From Selenomonadaceae bacterium (GTDB lineage Bacteria; Bacillota; Negativicutes; Selenomonadales; Selenomonadaceae): a stretch of 35,193 nt of DNA. How positions within the stretch are numbered: position 1 is the stretch's first letter; each line of letters begins with the position of its first letter. The DNA is taken from assembly GCA_017470715.1 (NCBI GenBank), contig JAFUYE010000053.1, positions 1 to 35,193 of the forward strand, given 5' to 3'. Under the pieces are notes generated by a model. That model searched no databases and was not told where the DNA came from. It saw only the letters and a program-made list of their open reading frames with translations. Below are positions 23,756 to 33,103 of the stretch, piece after piece. The position numbers and the translations under genes are program-made.

Positions 23756-24550
23756 ATGCGGGAATTGCTCACCCGAATGCATACGTGGATGACGCGTTAC
23801 ATGAAAAGTTTTTATTCCGACGACGAAGAAGTTCAGCGCGGAATTTTAATTAAGGAAACTCACACGGGCTGCGTTACGGCGAATTGCGTTGAGCTTGCGA
23901 AATTTTTGCAACTGTCGACGCACGACACACAGCTTGCCGAAATTATCGGGCTGTTTCACGACGCGGGACGTTTTCGCCAATACAGCATTTACAAAACTTT
24001 CAACGACGCCGATTCCGAAGATCACGCGGAACTTTCGCTCAAAGTCATTGACGACTTGGAATTTTTTAACGAACTTGGCGCGGAAGATTTGGACGTTGTG
24101 AAATTCGCGATTCAAAATCACAACAAAAAAACCGTTGCGCCTTGCAATGACGAACGAAAAATTTTGTTCGCCAAAATCATTCGCGACGCCGATAAGTTGG
24201 ATATTTACCGCGTGCTTGAACCTTTCCTTGCGCAAAAAGACGTTGACAAAATGCCGAATTTCATCAAGGCGAAAAGTAGATTGAGCGCGGACATCAGCCC
24301 CGATTTCGTCGAAAATTTTGTGGCGGGCGTGCAGGCTGATTACACCAAAATTCGTACCAACGGCGACAGAAAAATTGTTCGGCTCATGTGGCTTTATGAT
24401 ATAAATTTTTCGTGGACAATGCGCAAAATCGTCGAACGCGGCTACATTGAAAAAATCGTCGACAATTTGCCCCGCGACGAAAAAGTTGCCGAGGGCGTCA
24501 AACGTCTGCGCCGTCACGTTGAAACGAAAATTACCGAGGTGAAAAAATGA
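23756..24550 (+). CDS. HD-domain phosphohydrolase
   Basis: A 264-residue protein with an HD metal-binding domain: His36 region, the signature FHDAGR (His68, Asp69), DHAELS and IIRDADKLDIYR. HD proteins hydrolyse phosphate esters or nucleotides with two metals; the substrate is not predictable. The C-terminal half is helical (MWLYDINFSWTMR). ATG at 23756 follows GGAGGAG. Its stop overlaps the next gene's start (ATGA), so the two are translationally coupled. Confidence 0.85.
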   Translation: MRELLTRMHTWMTRYMKSFYSDDEEVQRGILIKETHTGCVTANCVELAKFLQLSTHDTQLAEIIGLFHDAGRFRQYSIYKTFNDADSEDHAELSLKVIDDLEFFNELGAEDLDVVKFAIQNHNKKTVAPCNDERKILFAKIIRDADKLDIYRVLEPFLAQKDVDKMPNFIKAKSRLSADISPDFVENFVAGVQADYTKIRTNGDRKIVRLMWLYDINFSWTMRKIVERGYIEKIVDNLPRDEKVAEGVKRLRRHVETKITEVKK

Positions 24551-25305
24551 ATAACGAACAGTACAAAAATTTAATGTGGCATTTGCTATATACGGAGAGT
24601 CTGCTCGAAAACATTTCCGATGCAACCGCTTCAGGGGGGGATTGTGAATGTCCCGTTTGCAAAACGAAAATTCGCGTTTTTCTTCCGTTCGGCGAAACTC
24701 CCCGTCCGAATGCACAATGCCCGAATTGCAAATCGCTTGAACGTCATCGGGCGTTGTGGCTTTTGTTACAACAACTGAATTGGTACCGCAAAGGAATGCA
24801 CGTCCTGCATTTTGCGCCGGAGTTGATTTTTTATCGGCTGTTCACTTCGTTTAAAGACATTGATTATTGGTCGGTTGACTTAGACCCGAAAGGCTACGGC
24901 GGTATGGTCAGAAAACAAGTCGACATAACGAACATCACTTTCGACGATAACAGCTTCGATTTAATCATGTGCACGCACGTTTTGGAACACATCCCCGACG
25001 ACAAAAAGGCAATGAGCGAACTTTACCGCGTGCTTAAGCCGAAAACGGGAATTGCTTTTTTGAACGTGCCGGTTTATGACATGCCGCAGACGTTTGAAAA
25101 TCCGGAAATAAATACGCCCGAACTTCGCTCAAAGTATTACGGGCAATTCGACCATGTGCGAGCTTACGGGCTTGATTATCCGCAACGGTTGAGCGAGGCG
25201 GGGTTCATCGTTCATTTAATTACAATGCAAGGTTTTGACGAAAAAACTTTGAAACGTTACGGCTTAAATAAAAACGAAAAAATCTTTTTATGCAGAAAGG
25301 ATTGA
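24547..25305 (+). CDS. Class I SAM-dependent methyltransferase with N-terminal zinc-finger-like region
   Basis: A 252-residue protein. A CPVC and CPNC pair (about residues 36-62) may bind zinc, followed by a type 11 methyltransferase core: VLHFAPE at the SAM-binding strand, [22 protein letters not shown] and YRVLKPKTG. Proteins with this layout are often found in surface-polysaccharide regions, though nothing here identifies the acceptor. It starts within the HD gene's stop codon. glnS starts just 4 bp after its stop. Confidence 0.82.
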   Translation: MNNEQYKNLMWHLLYTESLLENISDATASGGDCECPVCKTKIRVFLPFGETPRPNAQCPNCKSLERHRALWLLLQQLNWYRKGMHVLHFAPELIFYRLFTSFKDIDYWSVDLDPKGYGGMVRKQVDITNITFDDNSFDLIMCTHVLEHIPDDKKAMSELYRVLKPKTGIAFLNVPVYDMPQTFENPEINTPELRSKYYGQFDHVRAYGLDYPQRLSEAGFIVHLITMQGFDEKTLKRYGLNKNEKIFLCRKD

Positions 25306-25309
25306 CTCC

Positions 25310-26962
25310 ATGACAAATTTTGTTCAGCAGGAAATTGAAAACGACTTGAATGCAGGCAAATATTCCGACGGAATTCACACGCGTTTTCCGCCGGAACCGA
25401 ACGGTTATTTGCATATCGGGCACGCGAAAAGTGTTTGCTTAAACTTCGGGCTTGCGATTCACAACAACGGGCTTTGCAATCTGCGCTTCGACGACACCAA
25501 TCCGACGAAAGAGGACGTTGAATTTGTCGACTCGATTCAGGAAGATATTAAATGGCTCGGCTTCGATTGGGGCGACAGAAAATTTTTCGCGTCCGATTAC
25601 TTCGACAAACTTTACGATTATGCCGTCGAACTTATCAAACGCGGGCTTGCTTACGTCGACGACTTGAGCGCGGAAGAAATTCGGGCTTATCGCGGCACGT
25701 TGACTGAACCGGGTAAAGAAAGTCCACACCGCAACCGCTCAATCGAAGAAAATTTGGATTTGTTCACGCGCATGAAGAACGGCGAGTTCCCCGACGGCTC
25801 GAAAGTTTTGCGTGCAAAAATTGACATGGCGTCACCGAATATCAACATGCGCGACCCCGTCATTTACCGAATCACGCGAACGACGCATCATCACACCGGC
25901 GACGCTTGGTTGATTTATCCCATGTACGATTTCGCGCACCCGCTTGAGGACGCGATAGAAAATATCACGCACTCGGTTTGCACGTTGGAATTTGAAGATC
26001 ATCGCCCGTTTTATGATTGGTTGCTTGACGCGTTGGGATTCGACCCGAACTCGCGCCCGCGTCAAATTGAATTTGCTCGGCTTGACGTGACGAACACAAT
26101 CACAAGCAAGCGGAAACTTCGTCAGCTCGTCGAAGAACATCACGTGCGCGGTTGGGACGATCCGCGTATGCCGACTTTGTGCGGGCTTCGTCGACGGGGA
26201 TTCACTCCTGCGGCAATTCGCGATTTCTGCGAACGAATCGGCGTCGCGAAGTCAAACAGCCTCGTCGATATTGCGATGCTTGAACACTGCGTCCGCGAAG
26301 ACTTGAACGCCAATGCCGCCAGAGTTATGGCGGTGCTTGAACCGATTAAAGTTGTCTTGACGAACGTCGACGAAAATTCCGTTGAATATTTGACGGCGGA
26401 AAATCATCCGACACGCGGCGGCAGTCGATTCGTGCCTTTTACGCGGGAAATTTTTATCGAACGCGAAGACTTCATGGAAGATGCTCCGAAAAAATTTTTC
26501 CGTTTGAAACCCGACGGCGAAGTTCGTTTAAAGCACGCGTACATAATCAAATGCAACGAAGTCATCAAAAATTCCGACGGCGAAATTGTCGAGCTTCACT
26601 GCACGATTGACCCGACTTCCAAATCGGGCGGCGCGACTGCCAATCGCAAAATCAAAGGCACGATTCATTGGGTGAGCGCGAAATTTGCACTGCCCGCCGA
26701 AGTTCGCCTGTACGATTATCTTTTGACGACCGACGAAAACGGCAACTTGCCCGAAGATTTTATCGGCGCGATTAATCCCGATTCGCTGATTGTCAAAAAC
26801 GCGTTGATTGAACCGTCCGTTCGCTGGACAAATTCGGGCACGCACTATCAATTTTTGCGGCTGGGATATTTCGTCGTCGACCCCGATACCACGCCCGAAA
26901 AGTTGGTTTTCAATCGCGTTGTCGGCTTGAAAGATTCTTGGGCGAAAGTCAAAAACAAATAA
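25310..26962 (+). CDS. glnS: Glutaminyl-tRNA synthetase
   Basis: A 550-residue class I synthetase. [21 protein letters not shown] is the GlnRS form of the HIGH motif; DDTNP, the [23 protein letters not shown] tRNA-acceptor sequence and TSKRKL (KMSKS equivalent) follow, and the C-terminal beta-barrel domain (INPDSLIV region) is complete. PEPNG and the last motifs separate it from GluRS. Many Firmicutes lack GlnRS and use GatCAB amidation, so its presence is informative for taxonomy. ATG at 25310 has AAAGGA 10 bases upstream, a modest site. Confidence 0.95.
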   Translation: MTNFVQQEIENDLNAGKYSDGIHTRFPPEPNGYLHIGHAKSVCLNFGLAIHNNGLCNLRFDDTNPTKEDVEFVDSIQEDIKWLGFDWGDRKFFASDYFDKLYDYAVELIKRGLAYVDDLSAEEIRAYRGTLTEPGKESPHRNRSIEENLDLFTRMKNGEFPDGSKVLRAKIDMASPNINMRDPVIYRITRTTHHHTGDAWLIYPMYDFAHPLEDAIENITHSVCTLEFEDHRPFYDWLLDALGFDPNSRPRQIEFARLDVTNTITSKRKLRQLVEEHHVRGWDDPRMPTLCGLRRRGFTPAAIRDFCERIGVAKSNSLVDIAMLEHCVREDLNANAARVMAVLEPIKVVLTNVDENSVEYLTAENHPTRGGSRFVPFTREIFIEREDFMEDAPKKFFRLKPDGEVRLKHAYIIKCNEVIKNSDGEIVELHCTIDPTSKSGGATANRKIKGTIHWVSAKFALPAEVRLYDYLLTTDENGNLPEDFIGAINPDSLIVKNALIEPSVRWTNSGTHYQFLRLGYFVVDPDTTPEKLVFNRVVGLKDSWAKVKNK

Positions 26963-26974
26963 GGAGCAAACATT

Positions 26975-27646
26975 ATGAAAAAAAGTAATCGCGAGGTTTT
27001 TTCCGATATATACGCCAACGGCAGATGGTACAGACCGCCGAATCCCGAAGAAAGATTCGGTTCCGGCAGAGGCTCTCACGACGAAGAAGTGATCTTGCCT
27101 TATATCAATACGTTGATTCCACTGCTCACGAACAACAATATCCGCAATATCGTCGATTTGGGTTGCGGAGATTTTTGGATTATGCGTCACGTGCTCGGTG
27201 CTCTTTCGGATGCCGGTTACAATTTTTTCTACACGGGCATTGATGTTGTCGAGGACTTGATAAATTACAATGCCGCTCGTTTTCAACATCCGAACATAAA
27301 ATTTATTTGCATGGACGCCGCCGAAGACGAATCTTTGCCTGACGGAGAGTTGTTGATTATAAGGCAAGTCCTTCAGCATTTGAGCAACGACGACATAAAA
27401 AAGATTTTAAGCAAGACGACGAATTTCAAGTTCGTACTCATAACGGAGAGCATTTACGACGAGATCGACGCCGTGCCGAATATCGATAAGCAAGCCGACA
27501 ATCAAACCAGAGTTCATTTGAAATCGGGCGTTTATCTGGAACATGCGCCGTTCAATTACAAAAACATCGTGCACTTGTTGAAAGTCAACGGCGGCGTCTT
27601 GGAAAATGTTCAAAACACGATTCGGAGCAGTCTTATAATTAACTGA
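26975..27646 (+). CDS. Class I SAM-dependent methyltransferase
   Basis: A 223-residue protein with the SAM-binding motif NIVDLGCGDFWIMRHV, acidic strand-two residue in TGIDVVEDL, and IIRQVLQHLSNDD at motif post I. The end is variable and gives no substrate. ATG at 26975 is preceded by AAGGAGC. It lies 12 bp after glnS and 13 bp before the next gene. Codon choice (for instance more ATA and AGA) looks slightly different from its neighbours, which might mean later acquisition; I did not measure this. Confidence 0.82.
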   Translation: MKKSNREVFSDIYANGRWYRPPNPEERFGSGRGSHDEEVILPYINTLIPLLTNNNIRNIVDLGCGDFWIMRHVLGALSDAGYNFFYTGIDVVEDLINYNAARFQHPNIKFICMDAAEDESLPDGELLIIRQVLQHLSNDDIKKILSKTTNFKFVLITESIYDEIDAVPNIDKQADNQTRVHLKSGVYLEHAPFNYKNIVHLLKVNGGVLENVQNTIRSSLIIN

Positions 27647-27659
27647 GGAGGCGATAACG

Positions 27660-27971
27660 TTGCCGAAAATTCCACGCGGCTTGACCGATAAAGACATGGT
27701 GAAAAATTACGTCGAAGAAGAAACTATCGAACAGCAACTTTTGACCGCCGCGAAAAAAGCCGAAAAACTTCGTTTGGTCGCCGAAGCGGAAGCACCGCCC
27801 GCGCCGTTGGCAAAAGCCGGATTCACGCCCGAACTTACAGACAAACTCGGCCGCGAATTGCTTGCGCTTAAAATTGAGCTGTCGAATGCCGGCGTCAAAA
27901 GTTACAACTTCAAAATCAAACGTGACGGCGATAAGATAACTTTGACCGTCGTCGATAAAAAACTTTATTGA
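27660..27971 (+). CDS. Small protein of unknown function
   Basis: A 103-residue, charged protein, not recognised. An N-terminal helix (KDMVKNYVEEETIEQQLLTA) is followed by an Ala/Pro linker (EAEAPPAPLAKAG) and a small end domain (LALKIELSNAGVKSYNFKIK, then RDGDKITLTVVDKKLY). TTG at 27660 is the start, with GAGGAGG nine bases upstream. The last 16 codons recur 93 bp downstream with identical amino acids but different codons. Confidence 0.7.
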   Translation: MPKIPRGLTDKDMVKNYVEEETIEQQLLTAAKKAEKLRLVAEAEAPPAPLAKAGFTPELTDKLGRELLALKIELSNAGVKSYNFKIKRDGDKITLTVVDKKLY

Positions 27972-28078
27972 CGCTCGGAAATTTTCCAACTGTTCCCCCG
28001 CTTCTAAAGCGGGCGTGACGGAGACAAAATTACGTTGACCGTCGTCGATAAAAAACTTTATTGACGCTCGGAAATTTT
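27921..28078 (+). repeat. Duplicated gene end with synonymous differences
   Basis: 27921-27985 and 28014-28078 are 93 bp apart. Both encode RDGDKITLTVVDKKLY and a TGA stop, but the first five varying codons differ only at synonymous sites (GGC/GGA, GAT/GAC, AAG/AAA, ATA/ATT, ACT/ACG). Between them lies CAACTGTTCC and the inverted repeat CCCGCTTCTAAAGCGGG (27997-28013). Confidence 0.9.
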
Positions 28079-28080
28079 TT

Positions 28081-28159
28081 GATAACGTTTGAGCGCGGCG
28101 ATAACGTCGGATTAATCGGAACGTCGCGGCGCGTCAACCGGATGCAACGTCACGTTGCC
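28081..28159 (-). repeat. Complete modular palindrome element
   Basis: Read on the minus strand: inverted repeat GCAACGTGACGTTGC (28158-28144), then ATCCGGTTGACGCGCCGCGACGTT, an AT-rich spacer and GACGTTATCGCCGCGC. The order and blocks match those at trpC/trpF and at the end of lysC. Confidence 0.75.
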
Positions 28160-28214
28160 TGAACTCGTTGCAGAAAATTTTTTGACCGAAAAATTTTTCT
28201 AAGGAGAAGATTTA

Positions 28215-29498
28215 ATGGAACCTATGACTTATGTGGCGATTGCGATTTTCATAACCGCCTACGCGCTGATAATTTCCGAAAAAGTTCACCGCACGGTTGT
28301 CGGACTTTTCGGCGCAATGCTGATGATTTTGCTCGGAATTCTCAGCCAAGAAACCGCAGTTCACCACATCGACTTTAACACAATCGGGCTTTTGATGGGC
28401 ATGATGATTGTCGTCAATATCACAAGCGAAACGGGACTGTTCAACTTTTTGGCGATTTGGGCGGCGAAAAAAGTCAAAGCGCAACCGGTTGCCCTGCTCG
28501 TCGCGTTGAGCACGTTGACTGCAGTTTGTTCCGCACTTTTGGATAACGTCACGACGGTTTTGCTGACGGTGCCGGTCACGTTCAACATTGCCGCACAGCT
28601 GAAAGTTGACGTGAAACCGTTTTTGATGGCGCAAATTATCAGCTCGAATATCGGCGGCACGGCAACATTAATCGGCGACCCGCCAAACATTATGATCGGC
28701 TCGGCTGTCGGTTTGAGTTTCGGCGATTTCGTCTTGAACATGACGGCGGTATCGATTTTTATTTTCTTGGTGACCGTCGCGATTTTGGTTGTGATTTACC
28801 GCAACGACCTGCACACGAAACCCGAATTGCAAGATAAAGTTTTGCGGCTGAACGAAAAAGAACAAATCACCAATCCGGCGTTGCTGAAAAAATGTTTGTG
28901 CGTGCTTGCGATAACGATAAGCCTGTTTGCGTTCCACGGCATGTTGGGACTTGAATCGGCAACGGCGGCACTCACGGGCGCGGGACTTTTGCTGTTGGTC
29001 TCGTTCCACAACAACGAAGAAATGATCGCCAAAATGCTCAGCAAAATCGAATGGCTCGCAATATTTTTCTTCGGCGGACTGTTTATCCTCGTCGGCGCGC
29101 TGGTTGAAACGGGCGTCATCAAAATGCTTGCCGAAGAGGCGATTAAAATCACTCAAGGCGACGTGACGTTGACCGCAATGATTATTCTGTGGATGAGTTC
29201 GATTGCCTCGGCGTTTATCGACAACATTCCGTTTGTCGCAACGATGATTCCGCTGATTAAAGACATGGGACAAATGGGCTTGACGAATCTTGACCCGATG
29301 TGGTGGAGCCTTGCACTCGGCGCGTGTCTCGGCGGCAACGGTACGTTAATCGGCGCGTCGGCGAACGTCGTTGTTGCGTCAATGGCGGCACAGCGCGGGC
29401 GTGCGATTTCGTTTATCGGCTTCATGAAAGTTGCCTTCCCGCTGATGATTTTGTCGATAATCATTTCGACCGTCTACGTTTATTTGCGTTACCTGTAA
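28215..29498 (+). CDS. SLC13/ArsB-type anion permease
   Basis: A 427-residue membrane protein with about eleven hydrophobic segments. Family motifs are FNTIGLLMGMMIVV, SALLDNVTTVLLTVPV and GGTATLIGDPPNIMIGSA, with a second copy of the pattern (FIDNIPFVATMIPL and GGNGTLIGASANVV), as expected for the inverted-repeat fold. Such permeases move arsenite, Na+/H+ or dicarboxylates; the exact substrate is not clear and no arsR or arsA is near. ATG at 28215 has AAGGAGAAG upstream. Confidence 0.88.
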   Translation: MEPMTYVAIAIFITAYALIISEKVHRTVVGLFGAMLMILLGILSQETAVHHIDFNTIGLLMGMMIVVNITSETGLFNFLAIWAAKKVKAQPVALLVALSTLTAVCSALLDNVTTVLLTVPVTFNIAAQLKVDVKPFLMAQIISSNIGGTATLIGDPPNIMIGSAVGLSFGDFVLNMTAVSIFIFLVTVAILVVIYRNDLHTKPELQDKVLRLNEKEQITNPALLKKCLCVLAITISLFAFHGMLGLESATAALTGAGLLLLVSFHNNEEMIAKMLSKIEWLAIFFFGGLFILVGALVETGVIKMLAEEAIKITQGDVTLTAMIILWMSSIASAFIDNIPFVATMIPLIKDMGQMGLTNLDPMWWSLALGACLGGNGTLIGASANVVVASMAAQRGRAISFIGFMKVAFPLMILSIIISTVYVYLRYL

Positions 29499-29511
29499 GA
29501 AAAATTTTTTC

Positions 29512-29550
29512 GGTCGGCAGGCTCGTTTGAGTTTGTCGACCAATTTTTTT
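29512..29550 (+). terminator. Terminator after the permease
   Basis: GGTCGGCA and TGTCGACC pair around an inner hairpin GCTC-GTTT-GAGT, then AATTTTTTT. It leads straight into the ribosome site of the next gene. Confidence 0.65.
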
Positions 29551-29561
29551 GAGGTTTGCTT

Positions 29562-30890
29562 ATGAAAATTTTTTCCGATACAAAAATTTACGTGCTGTGT
29601 CCCGCGAACGTCCACACGGGCGGCCCCGAATCACTTCACCAGTTGACTTCGCGATTAATCAGTTTCGGCGTCGACGCGAAAATTTTGTACTGTGCACGCG
29701 TCGGGGAATTTTTTGACATAAATGACCCCGTGCATCCCGCGCTGAAAAAATATCACGTGCCGTACACTTTCGGCTTTGAGGATTCGTCGCGAAATGTTTT
29801 CGTCGTGCCGGAGCCGTTGACCGAACATCTTTACGCCGTGAAAAAATGCCGAAAAATTCTTTGGTGGATGAGCGTCAACAATTATTTGGAAAATATTTTG
29901 GAGCTGATTCGCCCGTGCATTGATTCGCCGTTGACGGAGCCCGTGCCGAAATATTTCACCTTCGACAAGCCAAACGACGTTGACGAACATTGGGGACAAT
30001 CCGAATTCGTTCGACAATTTCTACGCTTGAACGGCGTCAAAAAAATCCGAAGTGTCGAAACGCACATGGGGCAAATTTTTTTGAGCAATGCCGCAAGTGT
30101 CGACTTCGCCGCAAAAAAAAATTTCGTCACGTTCAATCCGCGAAAAGGTTTTGAGTTCACGAAAAAACTTATTGAACTTGCGCCCGATATTGATTGGCGT
30201 CCGATTGAAAACATGTCGCCCGTGCAGGTTCGGGAACTGCTTGCCGCGTCGAAAGTTTATATCGATTTCGGAAATTTCCCCGGTCGCGAAAGACTTCCAC
30301 GCGAAGCCGCAGTTTCGGGTTGTGTCGTTATAATCGGCAAACGCGGCGCGGCGGGCAACGATGTCGACTTCAACATTCCCGCAGAATTCAAATTCGACGA
30401 ACGCGAGCCCGAAGTCATCATCAAAAAAATTCGCGACGTGCTGAAAAATTTCGATACTGCCTTCGAGGCACAAAAAAATTTTCGCGAACAAATTTTCAAC
30501 GCGCAAAAAAATTTTTCGGACGCGGTGATTGACGCTTTCGGAATAAAAAAATTTCCGCCGCCGACCGTCGCTTTAACTCAGGGCGTTGACGAAAAAAGTT
30601 TCCTGCTTGCCGAAGAATTCTTCCGCACAAAAAATTTCCTGCCGAAATTTATCGTCGACGACACACTTGCAAACGCACGAATCACGGACGATTTGATTGT
30701 CCGCGACCGGAATCGAAATTATTTGCGCGTCGGAAAAAATCTTGTCGAAATAATTTCGTTTGCGGACGCGAAGTTTCTGTATCTTGAAGGACGAATACAA
30801 AAGTTCGCGTTGCTTGAGCCGACAACTGCCGACCTTGACGCGTTGAAAAATTTTGCCGCGCCGGACGACGTGTTGACTTTCACGCGATAA
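29562..30890 (+). CDS. Glycosyltransferase-like protein (GT4/GT-B-type)
   Basis: A 442-residue protein. The N-terminus (IYVLCPANVHTGGPESLHQL) has the glycine motif of GT-B sugar transferases, and FGNFPGRERLPREAAVSGCVVI corresponds to the nucleotide-sugar-binding helix with its acidic end. A long, charged C-terminal extension from about 310 carries no recognised motif. It could add sugars to cell-surface polymers; donor and acceptor are unknown. The start is ATG at 29562 with GAGG nine bases upstream; TTG at 29556 is less likely. Confidence 0.75.
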   Translation: MKIFSDTKIYVLCPANVHTGGPESLHQLTSRLISFGVDAKILYCARVGEFFDINDPVHPALKKYHVPYTFGFEDSSRNVFVVPEPLTEHLYAVKKCRKILWWMSVNNYLENILELIRPCIDSPLTEPVPKYFTFDKPNDVDEHWGQSEFVRQFLRLNGVKKIRSVETHMGQIFLSNAASVDFAAKKNFVTFNPRKGFEFTKKLIELAPDIDWRPIENMSPVQVRELLAASKVYIDFGNFPGRERLPREAAVSGCVVIIGKRGAAGNDVDFNIPAEFKFDEREPEVIIKKIRDVLKNFDTAFEAQKNFREQIFNAQKNFSDAVIDAFGIKKFPPPTVALTQGVDEKSFLLAEEFFRTKNFLPKFIVDDTLANARITDDLIVRDRNRNYLRVGKNLVEIISFADAKFLYLEGRIQKFALLEPTTADLDALKNFAAPDDVLTFTR

Positions 30891-30928
30891 AAAAAAACTC
30901 TCGTCATTTGACGGGAGGTTATTTTTTT
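30890..30928. terminator. Bidirectional terminator between convergent genes
   Basis: CTCTCGTC and GACGGGAG (30898-30917) pair around ATTT, with an A run on the left and a T run on the right, so it can stop both the glycosyltransferase-like and ABC ATPase transcripts. The ABC stop codon lies in its T-rich side. Confidence 0.7.
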
Positions 30929-31644
30929 GCGAAGACTTCGGCAAACTCTGCGGATTGAAAAACTTCGTTCACGTTGCCGAATTTCAAGACGCGCTTGTTG
31001 AGCAAAATTACTTTGTCCGCGAAACGTTCCAGCATGTCCAAATCGTGCGAAATTAAAAGTATCGCCATGTCTTCGATTGATTTCAGTTCGTCGACGAGTT
31101 CATAAAAAATTTCCATGCCGACTTTGTCGACGCCGCTTATCGGTTCGTCAAGCAAAAGTAAATCGGGCAACGGGTCAAGTGCCAGTGCCAAAAGAATTCG
31201 TTGCAATTCGCCGCCCGACAGTGCGCCAAGTCGTCTGTCGATTAAATGTTCGGCTTTGACGCGACGAAGATTTTCCGTCACACGCGGGCGAATGAATTTT
31301 GAACTGCACAGCCAAACCGGTCGCCGCGACAGGCACGCCATAAATAAATCCAAAACCGTCGTCGGCGAAGTGGCGTCAAATTTGAGGGTTTGCGGCACGT
31401 AACCGATTATCGGGCGCAAATGTTTGCCTTTCGCGTCGAAATAATTCAGCGTGCCCGCGTGATCTACTTCGCCGAGGATTGACTTGAGCAACGTGGATTT
31501 TCCCGCGCCGTTGGGACCGATTAACGCCGTCAATTCGCCGCAATGCAAAGTAAAATTCACGTCGTCGAAAATCGTCAGTTCGCCGACTTTCACGGAAAAA
31601 TTTTCGATGCTCGTTATGCAAAGTTTAGATTGATTGTGCTTCAT
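30919..31644 (-). CDS. Metal-type ABC transporter ATP-binding protein
   Basis: A 241-residue ATPase with Walker A ALIGPNGAGKSTLLKSIL, signature LSGGELQRILLALAL, Walker B LLLLDEPISGVD and switch His in LISHDLDML. The sequence IGYVPQTLKFDATSPTTV is typical of ZnuC/MntB-like zinc or manganese importers. Neither the permease nor the binding protein is next to it, so substrate is inferred from family only. ATG is at 31644. It lies 33 bp after the aminotransferase gene and probably shares its message. Confidence 0.85.
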   Translation of the reverse strand: MKHNQSKLCITSIENFSVKVGELTIFDDVNFTLHCGELTALIGPNGAGKSTLLKSILGEVDHAGTLNYFDAKGKHLRPIIGYVPQTLKFDATSPTTVLDLFMACLSRRPVWLCSSKFIRPRVTENLRRVKAEHLIDRRLGALSGGELQRILLALALDPLPDLLLLDEPISGVDKVGMEIFYELVDELKSIEDMAILLISHDLDMLERFADKVILLNKRVLKFGNVNEVFQSAEFAEVFAKK

Positions 31645-31677
31645 GCGGCTACCTTAAAATTTTTTCGTTGGCGATTT

Positions 31678-32910
31678 TTATTTCATGGCGCGAAGAATTT
31701 TTTCAGCAACGCCGTGCATTTTCTCGAACGAAATCGAACATGCGGCAACTCTGATACCGAGTTTCAGCGGCACGGCAAAAACTAAATCGTCGCGAAGTTT
31801 TTGGCAGACTTCGGCGGGATTTTCGGCAGGCACCGCGATAAAAAATCCGCCTTTATACGGGACAATTTTCAAACCGCAAGTTTTTGCCTCGTCGACGAAA
31901 ACATCTGCGCGGCGTTTCACCATTTGATAAAGTCCGTCGCGTTCGGCTTCGTATTGCGGCAAAATTTCCGCGTCGTTCAGAAGTTTGCCCAACAGAGCTT
32001 GCGAACCGCGATTAATGTTCGACCAAGTTGCGCGGCAAGAATATTTGCCGACCTCTTTGAATTCGTCAATAATTTTTTCGTCCGACGACACGCCGATAAG
32101 CGCGCCCGTGCGTTGCCCGTAAAACGTGAAACTTTTCGACATGCTGAACGAAATCATCACGAAAAGATTTTCCGGCAGATTGGAAAATTTTTTCATGAAA
32201 GCCCGCGTGGAATTTTTTTCGCCCGCGAAGTCAATGTAAGCAATGTCGACGAGCAGAGAAATTTTTTTGCCGGTTGACGCCTGAGCTTTGAGCACGTCAA
32301 GAACTTTGTCCCATTCGTCGGAGCTGAGCGCGTAACCCGTCGGATTGTGTGCGGGCGTGTTCAAAATCACGAGCAAAGATTTTTGATTTTTCAACAGCGC
32401 GTCGACTTTGACGGCAAAATCCGTAATGTTGAAGTTCAACGCGTCGTCAAAAAGTTTGAACGTCTCAAGCCGCTTGCCGGTTTCGTTGCAGATAATGTCG
32501 TAAGTTCCCCAACGCCAATCCGAAGTCAACACGGCGTCCCCGCGTTCGGCATAGTTGGCAATGGCGTGGTGAATCGCGCCCGTGCCGCCGGCAGTTGCAA
32601 TCGCTCCGAAATTCGCTTCGGGTTTGCAATCCGCGAACGTCCAATCAATCGCCGCGTTCAGATAATCGGGCAGCCCGACAATCGGCGCGTAAGCAACCAG
32701 TTCCGACATTTCCATCGAACGGAAAATTTTTTCGACTGTCGTAAGCGTCGCAAGTTTGCCGTCTTCGTTCAAAACAACGCCGATTGTCGCGTTGGTGACG
32801 GAATTCGCGCCGTGAATTTTTATTGCCTCGTTGCAAGCTCTGTTCGCGTCGAAAATCGCGTCTTTAAGTTTTCTGCCTGCCGCGTGCGTTGCTGCCATGG
32901 TCATTGACAT
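31678..32910 (-). CDS. Class I/II aminotransferase, aspartate/aromatic type
   Basis: A 410-residue PLP enzyme. TAGGTGAIHHAI (phosphate-binding region), NTPAHNPTGYALS (Asn and Pro of the substrate site), VDIAYIDFAG (the Asp/Tyr pair) and SFSMSKSFTFYGQRTGAL (PLP Lys) are in standard order. It is of the aspartate/tyrosine aminotransferase type; the specific substrate is unclear. ATG at 32910 is used because AAAGGAGA lies ten bases upstream; the upstream extension to 33066 runs through promoter sequence. Confidence 0.88.
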   Translation of the reverse strand: MSMTMAATHAAGRKLKDAIFDANRACNEAIKIHGANSVTNATIGVVLNEDGKLATLTTVEKIFRSMEMSELVAYAPIVGLPDYLNAAIDWTFADCKPEANFGAIATAGGTGAIHHAIANYAERGDAVLTSDWRWGTYDIICNETGKRLETFKLFDDALNFNITDFAVKVDALLKNQKSLLVILNTPAHNPTGYALSSDEWDKVLDVLKAQASTGKKISLLVDIAYIDFAGEKNSTRAFMKKFSNLPENLFVMISFSMSKSFTFYGQRTGALIGVSSDEKIIDEFKEVGKYSCRATWSNINRGSQALLGKLLNDAEILPQYEAERDGLYQMVKRRADVFVDEAKTCGLKIVPYKGGFFIAVPAENPAEVCQKLRDDLVFAVPLKLGIRVAACSISFEKMHGVAEKILRAMK

Positions 32911-32947
32911 TTTGGAAAGTCTCCTTTGATTTAAGTTGTGCGTCGAC

Positions 32948-32975
32948 ATTATAACCGCCGGCGGTTTTTTGGCAA
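32948..32975 (-). promoter_or_regulatory. Promoter of the aminotransferase gene
   Basis: On the minus strand TTGCCA (32975-32970) and a perfect TATAAT (32953-32948) are 16 bp apart. The spacer holds a palindrome, CCGCCGGCGG, which could be an operator. Confidence 0.6.
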
Positions 32976-33064
32976 ATGTTTTCGGCAATGTATTCAGGTA
33001 TTCAATCAGGGACAAGTTGTAAGTGGCAAATGTCGGCAAATTTTTTCGACAGATATTCAAGCAC

Positions 33065-33090
33065 AAAAAAATCCGCCGATTATTCGACGG
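33065..33090 (-). terminator. Terminator after lysC
   Basis: On the minus strand CCGTCGA and TCGGCGG pair around a four-base loop and are followed by ATTTTTTT. Confidence 0.75.
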
Positions 33091-33103
33091 AGAAAATTTT
33101 TAG

